Shown here piece by piece: positions 7,684 to 16,251 of a DNA stretch of 32,781 nt. The DNA is from CBCXVS01 sp965178525. Lineage in GTDB: Bacteria > Tectomicrobia > Entotheonellia > Entotheonellales > Entotheonellaceae. The notes beneath the pieces were generated by a model. The model was not told where the DNA came from. It saw nothing but the letters and a program-made list of their open reading frames with translations, and searched no databases. Both the position numbers and the translations under genes were made by a program. The first letter of the stretch is position 1. Each line of letters starts with the position of its first letter. Location: the NCBI GenBank assembly GCA_965178525.1, contig CBCXVS010000047.1:1-32781 (forward strand), given 5' to 3'.

Positions 7684-9306
7684 ATGTCGTACGATGTCTA
7701 TGGGAAGGAAACTGACCTGTCCCGCCGTGCATTCCTGGCCACGACAGGCGGCGCCCTGGCTGGCGCCGCAGCGCTCGGGATGGCCGGAAAGGCCGAAGCC
7801 GGCGAAGCGAAACCCGGCAAAGGGGGAACCCTCCGCATCGCGACGCGGTTGGATGCCCAAGGTCTTGACCCCCACCGCAATGTCATGTATTACGTTTCCT
7901 ATCCCATCGCGTACACCACCATGGGATTGCTCGATCTCAATACGAAGCTCGAACCGGTGCCTGGCATTGCCACGGAGTGGGAAGCCTCCAAGGATCTGCT
8001 GACCTATACCTTCAAACTGCGCAAAGGCGCCCTCTTTCACAATGGCCGAGAAATCGATGCGGCCGCCGTCAAATGGAATTACGAACGCATCCAGGATCCC
8101 AAAAAGGCCCATGGCTTCACGCGCTCGGCCTTGGTCAACCTCAAAGAGGTCGTGGCGGTCGATAAATACACCGTCCGTTGCCATCTGCACAATCCCAGTG
8201 CCGCGTTTCTTGCCAATGTGGTGTATTATCCCTGCAACCTCATGGCCCCCGACACGGAAGCCCAGGCCGATACCCACCCGATTGGTTGTGGTCCCTTTAA
8301 GTTTAAGGAATGGAAGCGTTACGAAGTCACCCGTTTGGAACGGTTTGAAAACTACTTTGAGACCGACGCCGAGGGCAATCCGCTACCGTATCTGGAAGCG
8401 GTTGAAGGACGACCCAAAAAAGAAGACCGGGTACGTCTCGTCGCCCTGCGGACGGGTCAGGTCGATCTGATCGATAACATGGCATATTCTGACGCCGCGG
8501 AATTTCCGACGAAATATGCGGGGAAATTTCAGACCTGGGATGCACCGGCTCTGGGAACGGCCTATATTACCTTTAACCTCGAGAAAGGTCCCTTCGCGTA
8601 TAGTAGAGGCGCTGAGGGCAAGTGGATGCGTCAAGCGGCGGCCTATGCGACCGACCTGGATGCCATCCACGAGGCGGTATTCTATAAACGTGGCGATATC
8701 GCTACCGAGTATTTCGGCCAGGTCAGTCCCTGGAATACCGGGACAGAAGGCTGGAAGGGCAAATACGACCCGGACCAGGCCAAATCCCTACTGAAACAAG
8801 CGAAATATGACGGCACGCCAATTGATCTCATGGCCGCCAATACCCCACCCTACATGCAACAAACGGCCGAACTCTTGCAAGCCATGTGGTCCTCGGTTGG
8901 TTTCAAAATTAATTATAATCTCGCGGACCGGGCCGTCACGCGGGAAAAGCGCCGTACCGGTGATTTCCACGCCGAATCGGCGGCGGGCAGTTATCGCTTC
9001 GATCCCGATGGCTACTTCTCTCGGCACATCTTGTCGACCGCATCCTATAACAAACTCCAAGCCCGTTATCACAACGAACGGTGCGACCAACTCATTACCG
9101 AAGCCCGGAAGACGGCGGACAGACAGAAACGCTTGGAGATGTACCGAGAGGTCGAAACCCTCGTGAATAAGGAGCTGCCGTACCTGTATACGCACCACCT
9201 GACGTTGCTGGAAGCCGGCACCATGAACTTAAAAAATTACCAGCCGGCCATCTCCGGCGCCCCGAGCACCAATGGCGCCGGGATTCGGGTCGCGTGGCTA
9301 GCGTAG
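7684..9306 (+). CDS. Peptide-type ABC transporter substrate-binding protein, Tat signal (copy 2)
   Basis: A 540-residue family 5 solute-binding protein, clearly paralogous to the gene before it; long stretches such as 'DLLTYTFKLRKGALFHNGRE' and 'HPIGCGPFKF' are nearly identical. The signal has twin arginines (S13-R-R-A-F-L) followed by an alanine/glycine-rich core and a likely cleavage near 'GKAEAGEA'. AAAGGAGA lies 6 bases before ATG 7684. It is followed after 139 bases by a permease pair on the same strand and probably delivers ligand to that pair. A tandem duplication followed by divergence explains the two adjacent copies; separate promoters suggest separate control. The ligand is unknown. 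Confidence 0.93.
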   Translation: MSYDVYGKETDLSRRAFLATTGGALAGAAALGMAGKAEAGEAKPGKGGTLRIATRLDAQGLDPHRNVMYYVSYPIAYTTMGLLDLNTKLEPVPGIATEWEASKDLLTYTFKLRKGALFHNGREIDAAAVKWNYERIQDPKKAHGFTRSALVNLKEVVAVDKYTVRCHLHNPSAAFLANVVYYPCNLMAPDTEAQADTHPIGCGPFKFKEWKRYEVTRLERFENYFETDAEGNPLPYLEAVEGRPKKEDRVRLVALRTGQVDLIDNMAYSDAAEFPTKYAGKFQTWDAPALGTAYITFNLEKGPFAYSRGAEGKWMRQAAAYATDLDAIHEAVFYKRGDIATEYFGQVSPWNTGTEGWKGKYDPDQAKSLLKQAKYDGTPIDLMAANTPPYMQQTAELLQAMWSSVGFKINYNLADRAVTREKRRTGDFHAESAAGSYRFDPDGYFSRHILSTASYNKLQARYHNERCDQLITEARKTADRQKRLEMYREVETLVNKELPYLYTHHLTLLEAGTMNLKNYQPAISGAPSTNGAGIRVAWLA

Positions 9307-9445
9307 GAGGATCCACTCTGCCTATCACACGCCTGGGAGAGATACGGATTTCGCTTCCAGGACGATGTGTTCTCGTGTCGTTACGAGTAAGATTCTGTGT
9401 TCCCTGCCACAGAGGACATGGTTGGTCTTGGTATGAGGTAGGCAT

Positions 9446-10396
9446 ATGCTCATCTATACGATCAATCGCATCATCCAGCTGATTCCGGTGCTGCTGATTT
9501 TGTCGATTATCGTGTTCTCGTTCGTACACTTTCTGCCGGGCGATGTGATTGACGTCTTGGCGGGTGAAGAGGACATTGATGACCCTGAAGTCCGGGCCGC
9601 ACTGGAAAAAGAGTTTGGGTTGGACAAACCCATCTATATCCAGTATCTCGTCTGGCTCGGTAGAGTCGTACGCGGCGATTTTGGCAAATCTCTGGTCACG
9701 CGCCGTCCCATTTCCACCGAACTCTTCGAGCGCATTCCGGCGACGATCTACCTGGCCCTGGTCAGCATCGGCCTGGCGATGGTCATTTCGATCCCCCTTG
9801 GGACACTCGCCTCGGTCAAGCGCAATACCTTTGTCGATTATATTGCGCAGACCACGTCGCTGTTTGGGATATCGATACCGGAGTTTTGGTTTGCAATTAT
9901 GTGTATTCTCTTCTTCTCGCTCTATCTGGGCTGGCTACCGTCTTCCGAATACTACAGCCCTACAGAAAATTTCGGGAAGAGTATCCAGCATCTCATTCTC
10001 CCAGCCTTTGCCGTCGGCTTTCGTCAGGCTGCCTATACGACCCGACTGACCCGATCGAGTATGTTGGACGAAGTGAGCAAAGAGTATGTCGATACGGCGC
10101 GGTCCTTGGGCCTGTCAGAACGCAAGGTGATCTACAAATACACGCTGCGCAATGCGCTGATTCCCACTTTGACCATTAGTGGTATCCAACTGTACCAGCT
10201 CTTGGGAGGGACCGTGGTGGTCGAGACGATTTTCGCCTGGCCAGGCATCGGACGGGCTATCTTCGAGGCGATCGTCGCGCGTGACTTTCCCCTGATTCAG
10301 GCAGGTGTCTTGGTCCTCGGCACGTTCGCGGTCACCATCAACTTGCTGGTCGATCTCATGTACCGTGCACTGAATCCGCGGGTACGCCTCGCGTAA
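9446..10396 (+). CDS. Peptide-type ABC transporter permease, DppB-like
   Basis: A 316-residue inner-membrane permease of the DppB/OppB type. It starts with the standard first helix 'IQLIPVLLILSIIVFSFVHF' and 'LPGD', has about six membrane helices, and carries the cytoplasmic EAA loop 'EYVDTARSLGLSERKVIYKY...RNALIP' that docks with the ATPase. The C-terminal 'LLGGTVVVETIFAWPGIGRA' is the usual signature. A GAGG sequence precedes ATG 9446. It pairs with the DppC-like gene 18 bases downstream to form the membrane channel. No ATPase gene accompanies it, so the complex must use an ATPase encoded elsewhere. Confidence 0.95.
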   Translation: MLIYTINRIIQLIPVLLILSIIVFSFVHFLPGDVIDVLAGEEDIDDPEVRAALEKEFGLDKPIYIQYLVWLGRVVRGDFGKSLVTRRPISTELFERIPATIYLALVSIGLAMVISIPLGTLASVKRNTFVDYIAQTTSLFGISIPEFWFAIMCILFFSLYLGWLPSSEYYSPTENFGKSIQHLILPAFAVGFRQAAYTTRLTRSSMLDEVSKEYVDTARSLGLSERKVIYKYTLRNALIPTLTISGIQLYQLLGGTVVVETIFAWPGIGRAIFEAIVARDFPLIQAGVLVLGTFAVTINLLVDLMYRALNPRVRLA

Positions 10397-10414
10397 GGGG
10401 AGGTTGAGAGAGGT

Positions 10415-11362
10415 ATGGCACAAACGATTTTCCAATCCGAAGATGTGGAGGAGTTCGACCTGCAAACACCGACACTGCAGACGTATCTGCAGCGATACTG
10501 GCGTGGGCTGAAAAACGCGGCGCGCGAACTCTACAAAAGCAAGACGGCTTTCCTCGGGGCCCTCATGCTCCTGGTCCTCTTTACCGCGTGTATTCTGACC
10601 CCCTACATTGACCGCTATAGTCCGGTCAAACAAAACTATCGGGCCCTCTTGCAGTCGCCGAGCGCCGAACACTACTTCGGCACGGATCGCTACGGTAGGG
10701 ATATTTGGTCGCGGGTACTGTGGGGCGGCCGGCGTCTCGTCGTCATCAGCTTGTTGGCCGTCCTATTCGGGCTGTCAGTCGGGGTCCCCTTTGGCGCCCT
10801 CGTGGGATATTATGGCGGCTGGGCAGACGCGGTAGGGATGCGCGTAGTCGATGCCTGGCTCGCGATGCCTGGCATCCTCTATTTTCTCCTCATTGTGACG
10901 ATCGCGCGCGAGTGGAAATTCGAGGGCATCTGGATTGATGCGGCGCTGATCTTCTCCTTGGGCAGTGCCTATATACCCCAGTCGGCGCGCTTGGTCCGGG
11001 GGTCGGTGTTGGCCGAAAAAGAAAAAGAGTACGTCGAAGCGTCCCATATCATTGGTGAAAGCAATCTGTACACGGCCCTGCGACAGATTTTGCCTAATTG
11101 CATCTCGCCCATTATCGTGCACGGGACCATACGCCTCGGCTTAGTCCTCCTGATTATCGCGGCGCTCTCCTTCTTGGGATTAGGCTCGCCACCACCGACC
11201 CCGGACTGGGGAGCGGATCTCAGTCTGTCACGGGATCACATGGAAACGCGGCCTCTCATCGCGATCTTTCCCGGCCTCGCGATTGCGTATGCCGTGTTGG
11301 CGTTTAACCTGTTTGGCGATGGGCTCCGCGATATCTTGGATCCGCGTCTTGTCGACCGCTAA
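10415..11362 (+). CDS. Peptide-type ABC transporter permease, DppC-like
   Basis: A 315-residue permease of the DppC/OppC type, partner of the DppB-like protein encoded 18 bases upstream. An N-terminal cytoplasmic extension (about 45 residues) leads to 'FLGALMLLVLFTACILTPY', then 'HYFGTDRYGRDIWSRVLWGG', the canonical DppC motif. The EAA loop is 'EYVEASHIIGESNLYTALRQ' with 'ILPNCISPIIVH', and the end 'FNLFGDGLRDILDPR' is standard. GAGAGG precedes ATG 10415. Compared with the two DppC-like genes at 27651-31143, this copy has a longer N-terminus and a distinct EAA loop, so the two loci are not recent duplicates of each other. Confidence 0.95.
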   Translation: MAQTIFQSEDVEEFDLQTPTLQTYLQRYWRGLKNAARELYKSKTAFLGALMLLVLFTACILTPYIDRYSPVKQNYRALLQSPSAEHYFGTDRYGRDIWSRVLWGGRRLVVISLLAVLFGLSVGVPFGALVGYYGGWADAVGMRVVDAWLAMPGILYFLLIVTIAREWKFEGIWIDAALIFSLGSAYIPQSARLVRGSVLAEKEKEYVEASHIIGESNLYTALRQILPNCISPIIVHGTIRLGLVLLIIAALSFLGLGSPPPTPDWGADLSLSRDHMETRPLIAIFPGLAIAYAVLAFNLFGDGLRDILDPRLVDR

Positions 11363-11485
11363 ACGCCTTGGGCTACTCTGGGGAACAGCAACGAAGGCAT
11401 CTGCGTCTCGTTCGTGTCCCCTGGCCCGCCGCTCTGCGCCCCCTCATCTCTTACCGCGTCTCTAGACACAACACGAAACATAGTC

Positions 11486-11514
11486 TTGACAGCGCCTATT
11501 GCCTTTGTTATACT
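11486..11514 (+). promoter_or_regulatory. Strong sigma-70-type promoter for SBP copy 3
   Basis: TTGACA (11486-11491), exactly 17 bases, TATACT (11509-11514): the best promoter match in the window. Transcription would start near 11521, leaving a leader of about 158 bases before GTG 11679. SBP copy 3 is therefore probably made independently of the permease genes. Confidence 0.65.
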
Positions 11515-11678
11515 AAGGGGTTCACTTCTGAGCCGCAACGCGATTTTCGGAGCATAGGGCCTAACAGCCCTTGCCCAGTGGCGCTGTCTGCGCTATATCG
11601 TGTTGGCAGTCAGGAGGGACGACTCCAGTACGGAGATGCCTAGATAACAGACATCTTGGAAAGTCAGAGGAGACGACC

Positions 11679-13274
11679 GTGTCAAAACACGCAGAGTCGG
11701 CCGGCTTGAGTCGGCGTACCTTTCTCACGACGAGCGGCACCGCTATAGCCGGGGCGACCCTTGGCGGGCTCGTGTCCCAGAGCGAAGCTGCCAAACGGGC
11801 CCCGGAGTGGGGTGGCGAGCTGAAATTCGGTACGCGCCTGGATGCTTCCGGTCTCGACTCACACCGCAATAATCAATACCATACCTCCATGCCGATTGCC
11901 GCCATTTACACCGGCTTGACCGATATTGACAAAACGGGGACCATCGTCCCCGGCGTCGCGGAGAGCTACGAACCGAGCAAAGACCTCACCTCTTGGACCT
12001 TCCGACTGCGCAAAGGCGTACTCTTTCATAACGGCCGGGAGGTCGATGCCGATGCGATCAAGCAAAACCTCATGCGCATTAAAGATCCCAAAATCGGCTC
12101 TGGCTGGCATCGTGGCACGATTAAAAGCGTCGACACAGTCGATATCGTTGACAAGTACACCGTACGAATCAATTTGAGTGTGCCGGACGCCTCCCTACCG
12201 GCCAATGTCATGCACTATCCCACCAACCTACAGGCCCCGGATAACTTTGAGAACGCATCAAACCACCCCATTGGTACCGGGCCGTTCAAGTTTGTCTCTT
12301 GGAAGCGCTACGGTGATACGAGACTCGAGCGTTTTGAAAACTATTGGGAAACGGATGACAAGGGCTATAGCCTGCCCTACCTGGATACCATCGTCGGAGC
12401 CCCCAAGCGTGAGGACGCCGTCCGTCTAACCGCGCTGCGCACAGGGGAACTCAATCTGATCGATCACATGCCCTATGCCGGGGTCGAAAATTTCAAGAAA
12501 AAATATGGGGACCAATACCAGGTCTGGCAGCTCCACCTGGGCGGGGTGTTTGTAGAGTTCAATTGGCGCTCGGATATCTTTAAAGAGAAGACATTGCGTA
12601 CTGCGGCAGCCCATGCCATCGATCGTGAGGCGATTCACCATGCCGTGTTTTATGGCCAGGCCAAAATGCTCACGCAGCCCTATCCGCCGGGAAATCTCTG
12701 GCATATGGAAGGGTATAACGTGCATGAGTATGATCCGGACAAAGCGAAATCCATACTGAAAAAGGCCAAGGCCGTCGGGACTGAAGTCCTCCTGCTCTGT
12801 CGTACCGAACCGAGTTACAATCTCCAATGCGCGGAAGTGCTGCAGAATCTATGGACCGAGGTCGGCTTCAAGGTGAAAGTGGAGCCTACGGATCGTCCGG
12901 TGGAACGCGAAAAACTCCGGGCCAGCGAGTTTGATGCCCATATCCAGGGCCACAGCTACCGTTTCGACCCGGATGCCTTTTTTGACCGGAATTTGCACTC
13001 CAAGAGTGCCTACGGCAAGGTGCGGCACGCCTGGCATAACGAGCGCTACGACAAGCTGATCGAAGAGTCCAAGCGCACGCCCGATCAAGCAAAACGCCGT
13101 GAACTGTATACCGAAGGCTGGAACATTGTGCACGAAGAGCTGCCGCAGTTTCACCTGCATGAACTGAGTATGATCTCCGTCGCTCACAAATCCGTGAAAG
13201 GCTACGAACCGTGTGTGGTTGCACCTTTCACTTACAGTGGAGGCGGCATACGCTCAGCCTATATCCAGTCCTAA
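11679..13274 (+). CDS. Peptide-type ABC transporter substrate-binding protein, Tat signal (copy 3)
   Basis: A 531-residue family 5 solute-binding protein and the third paralogue in the locus. GTG 11679 is preferred over an upstream in-frame ATG at 11571. AGAGGAG lies 6 bases before it, and the twin-arginine motif S11-R-R-T-F-L then sits at the usual distance, followed by 'TAIAGATLGG'. Shared blocks with copies 1 and 2 include 'LDASGLDSHRNN', 'FRLRKGVLFHNGRE', 'HPIGTGPFKFVSWKRY' and a C-terminal 'FTYSGGGIRSAY'. It lies after the permease pair with its own strong promoter. It is less similar to copies 1 and 2 than they are to each other, which suggests an older duplication and perhaps a different ligand. 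Confidence 0.93.
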   Translation: MSKHAESAGLSRRTFLTTSGTAIAGATLGGLVSQSEAAKRAPEWGGELKFGTRLDASGLDSHRNNQYHTSMPIAAIYTGLTDIDKTGTIVPGVAESYEPSKDLTSWTFRLRKGVLFHNGREVDADAIKQNLMRIKDPKIGSGWHRGTIKSVDTVDIVDKYTVRINLSVPDASLPANVMHYPTNLQAPDNFENASNHPIGTGPFKFVSWKRYGDTRLERFENYWETDDKGYSLPYLDTIVGAPKREDAVRLTALRTGELNLIDHMPYAGVENFKKKYGDQYQVWQLHLGGVFVEFNWRSDIFKEKTLRTAAAHAIDREAIHHAVFYGQAKMLTQPYPPGNLWHMEGYNVHEYDPDKAKSILKKAKAVGTEVLLLCRTEPSYNLQCAEVLQNLWTEVGFKVKVEPTDRPVEREKLRASEFDAHIQGHSYRFDPDAFFDRNLHSKSAYGKVRHAWHNERYDKLIEESKRTPDQAKRRELYTEGWNIVHEELPQFHLHELSMISVAHKSVKGYEPCVVAPFTYSGGGIRSAYIQS

Positions 13275-13286
13275 TAACTGGACAGC

Positions 13287-13331
13287 AAGGTACCTCAGAG
13301 CGTATGTGTTCTAGGCATGCTGAGGTACCTT
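13287..13331. terminator. Inverted repeat after SBP copy 3
   Basis: AAGGTACCTCA (13287-13297) and TGAGGTACCTT (13321-13331) form a perfect 11-bp stem with a 23-base loop, 13 bases after the SBP stop. CGTATGT in the loop can also pair with ACATACG at 13337-13343. There is no T tract. It may be a 3' stabilising structure or a protein-binding site instead of an intrinsic terminator. Confidence 0.4.
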
Positions 13332-13436
13332 ATGAGACATACGAACACGTTTGCTTCAGCTCTTCCGATGTCATTTCTGTCGCTGACGCGCGCTGTCGTT
13401 CCTCTGTCTAACCACGCACTCGTCGTATCTTTCTCC

Positions 13437-13466
13437 TTTACTTTACACGATATATCGGTGTACACT
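13437..13466 (+). promoter_or_regulatory. Weak putative promoter for the MFS gene
   Basis: TTTACT (13437-13442), an 18-base spacer and TACACT (13461-13466), about 35 bases before ATG 13502. The ten bases TGTACACTCC around the -10 box match those in front of SBP copy 2. Confidence 0.3.
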
Positions 13467-13501
13467 CCTATCCTCCGTCCACCCAAGAAAGGTTTCGCTG
13501 T

Positions 13502-14755
13502 ATGCAACAGTCTCAGTGGCCATTCATGGAATCATTATTGAAACTTCAGAGTCTAGGCCATCGTTCTTTTCTTCCACTCCTGGCGATCGGGCACGGGACA
13601 ACGCATTGGTACGCGGGCATGCTGAGTGTGCTCCTGCCTTTAATCGTCACGGACTTAGAACTTTCCAACGCCCAGATAGGCTTGCTCATGACAGGACGGG
13701 CTTTACTTGGCGCTGGCGGGAACGTTGCGACGAGCGTGGCCGCGGATATGGGGGGACGGCGTAGAAGTATTCTGATCGGTGCCGTCATGGGCGTGGTTCT
13801 ATGCTATATCGGCTTGGGGCTGGCAACCGGCTTATTTCTAGTCGTCCTGTTCGGCTCTCTAGCCGCTATGGCATCCAACGCGTGGCATCCGCCATCCATG
13901 TCGCTACTGGGTGAACGCTTTCCCGAGCGGCGCGGGTATGCGTTAGGCTGGCACGGCACCGGGGCTAATCTGGGCCAAGCCCTCAGCCCTTTAGCCGTTG
14001 GCCTGATCCTCATGCTCTTACCCTACTTGTCATGGCGCCAGGTTCTGTATATCAATGTCTTTCCGGGCCTGCTCATGGTAGGCCTGCTCATATGGCTGCT
14101 ACCCGTGCTTGACGACGACCGCTTACCGCAACAGGCAAAACGATATTGGGGACAACTCAAAGAAGGCTTAGCTTACAACACCGCACTCCTCAAAGTCGCC
14201 GTGCTCTCGGTATTACGCACCATGGGCCAACAGGGCCTACAAACGTTTTTACCACTGTATCTCGCCTTTGAATTAGACTTCAGCCCCGCGCTCGTAGGTG
14301 TGGGTCTGGCCGTTATGACCTTGTCAGGCAGCATACTCGAACCCTTGAGTGGCATGATCTCCGATCGCATCGGACGCAAGCCGGTTTTGTGCCTCAGTCT
14401 GTTTTTGAGTGCGGTCATGGTCTGGAGCTTAACGCTGGCCAGTGGCGTGCTGGTCCCGATGCTGCTTCTGGGGCTCATCGGCCTGCTGCATTTTTCCTTG
14501 CGTCCGATTATCTTCGCCTTTGCGCTGGATGTTACGCCATCGAATATCGGGGCGAGTACAGTTGGTTTCGTCTTCTCGGTCAATCAAACATTTTCCGCTT
14601 TATCCCCTGTCCTGGTGGGCTATCTGGCCGATCTCTATGGGCTGCGGGTTGCCTTTTACATCTTTGCCGGACTGTCACTATTGGCGTCCCTCTGGGTGCC
14701 AATAATGTCACGCATACACACGACAGAGGACATCACCATGAGCGAAGGAGTGTGA
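13502..14755 (+). CDS. MFS transporter, fosmidomycin-resistance-like
   Basis: A 417-residue major facilitator with about twelve membrane helices. Between helices 2 and 3 lies 'AADMGGRRRS', and the matching loop in the second half is 'ISDRIGRKP', both variants of the MFS GxxxDRxGRR motif. 'WHPPSMSLLGERFPERRG' followed by 'WHGTGANLGQALSPL' resembles the Fsr (fosmidomycin efflux) branch. The likely job is proton-driven export of a small molecule; the substrate is not known. The start at 13502 has an AAAGG about 10 bases upstream, and a second in-frame ATG occurs nine codons later. It follows the ABC locus but has its own leader. Confidence 0.88.
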   Translation: MQQSQWPFMESLLKLQSLGHRSFLPLLAIGHGTTHWYAGMLSVLLPLIVTDLELSNAQIGLLMTGRALLGAGGNVATSVAADMGGRRRSILIGAVMGVVLCYIGLGLATGLFLVVLFGSLAAMASNAWHPPSMSLLGERFPERRGYALGWHGTGANLGQALSPLAVGLILMLLPYLSWRQVLYINVFPGLLMVGLLIWLLPVLDDDRLPQQAKRYWGQLKEGLAYNTALLKVAVLSVLRTMGQQGLQTFLPLYLAFELDFSPALVGVGLAVMTLSGSILEPLSGMISDRIGRKPVLCLSLFLSAVMVWSLTLASGVLVPMLLLGLIGLLHFSLRPIIFAFALDVTPSNIGASTVGFVFSVNQTFSALSPVLVGYLADLYGLRVAFYIFAGLSLLASLWVPIMSRIHTTEDITMSEGV

Positions 14756-15441
14756 GAACCGTGCGAGGGACCCATCCCACCGTGATACATACGTCATACC
14801 TGGCGCACCACAACCGATACGCGTTTGCCCCCATGCGGCGACATATACCCTCCTTTACGGAAACACGCTCATGGCTCACGGCACGCGTTGTACCCTATGC
14901 AGATTTACCCTGTAGACGGGGCGGATTAGCACAAAACGTGTGTGAGATGAGTCACAAAAATCCTTTAAGAAATAAATCGGGCATGACGATAACATGCGGG
15001 AGGCTACCGCTTCATACCCGAGCCAACCCATTCTCCACACGAGCATCAATAGGGCATCATGCTCCTCAGCATAGCGCTGCGCACCATATAAACTTTTCAG
15101 CCCAGCAATACTGGAGCATCGCCCCAGCACGAGAGACGACCCAGGTGGCACTTTTACCGTCGTAAGCAGGTTGCCGATTCCAAGCGTGTGCTCCAAGATG
15201 CCGTCGATTCCTGGCTCTTGCGTCCGCCGAGGTCCACACACGACTCGCGCGTGGCTGCCCCGGCAAAAGAACGGGTATCGTCGCAGCCTATGGCACCCCA
15301 GACGTCGTCTGACACGCATAGGCTGCTTCCTCCAACTGTAGTGCCTATGGTGATCATGCCTACAATAGAAGATAGCGTGGCGCCACACGCTGCGACTTCC
15401 AGCGATCGTCCTAAGAATATGAAGAAATCGATGCAGCGTTT
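14756..15441. other. Gene-poor stretch, possibly a decayed minus-strand gene
   Basis: No intact gene is supported across about 690 bases. On the minus strand from about 15150 down to 14900, one frame reads protein-like ('LKSLYGAQRYAEEHDALLML', then 'WRMGWLGYEAV'). Another frame is protein-like between 15440 and 15290 ('SSIVGMITIGTTVGGS'). The two would need a frameshift to join. No family was recognised. This may be the worn remnant of one gene, in keeping with the interrupted gene to its right. Confidence 0.3.
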
Positions 15442-16137
15442 GTGAGCATCCCCGAAGGAACGTTCTTAGCCAGTCCGGACAATTTCCCAGTCTTCCTGCC
15501 CAGCTATGCCCTTGCCATATATCCTGTGACAAATGCCCAATATCAACACTTCGTCGAGGCAACCGGCCATCGTCCGCCGAATGAGGCCGATTACGGTGAT
15601 CCCGTGTGGCAAGGACGTTCTTTTCCTCCGAACAAAGCCAACCATCCCGTCGTCTGTGTCAGCTGGGAAGATGCTGAGGCGTACTGCCGATGGGCGGGAG
15701 GTCAACTCCCGAGCGAGCTGGAATGGGAAAAAGGCGCCCGTGGCAGCGATGAGCGGCTTTATCCGTGGGGAACAGATTGGCAGGAGGGGCAGTACTGACG
15801 TTGGGGAGGCAATCGTCACCAAGACACCACATGCCACGTGCAAAACTATCCGGAAGGTCAGAGCCCATGGGGCTTATTCCAGATGGTAGGGAACATCATG
15901 GAGTGGTGTGCAGACTGGTATCGCGTCGACGCATACGAGCAATATCGAGGGGGAGATCTTACACCTCCTGATAAACCCCAGAGTCAGGGAAATGCCTTGT
16001 CTGCGGGTACACGTGTGGTACGGGGTGGCGCCTGGCGCGCCCTCCACTCCAGCGTTTTTCAGTGCACTTATCGGCTCTTTAGTGATCCAACACTGCGGTA
16101 CGACACAGTTGGGTTCCGCTGTGCCAAAACGCTTTGA
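15442..16137 (+). pseudogene. Formylglycine-generating-enzyme-like (FGE-sulfatase domain), in-frame TGA
   Basis: A single frame from GTG 15442 to TAG... end at 16137 is complete except for TGA at 15796-15798. The product before it (118 residues) has the FGE-sulfatase N-terminal pattern: 'IPEGTF', 'YPVTNAQYQHFV', 'HPVVCVSWEDAEAYCRW', 'LPSELEWEKGARG' and 'YPWGTDW'. After the TGA it continues 'RWGGN', 'NYPEGQSPWGLFQMVGN', 'EWCADWY', 'RVVRGGAWRA' and 'TVGFRCAK', all expected in order. The family includes sulfatase-activating enzymes and EgtB/PvdO-like non-haem iron proteins. The TGA stands where relatives often have Cys or another residue, so a point mutation (for example from TGC or CGA) is simplest. 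No ribosome binding site is obvious before GTG 15442, and the true start may be lost. Confidence 0.75.
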
Positions 16138-16251
16138 GATGGTCTCGTGGCCCACTCTACAACCGATGCTGTGGGTTATGTCAGGCACACTGGGTGAACA
16201 TGGATCGATCCCCTTAACCCATGCAGCGAATGCGATAATGGGAACGTAGTT

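Noticed and set aside
14876..15562. Minus-strand 228-codon frame as an intact gene
   Set aside because: Its N-terminal half overlaps the FGE-like gene and is not protein-like; only an internal part looks coding, so it is described as a possible remnant.
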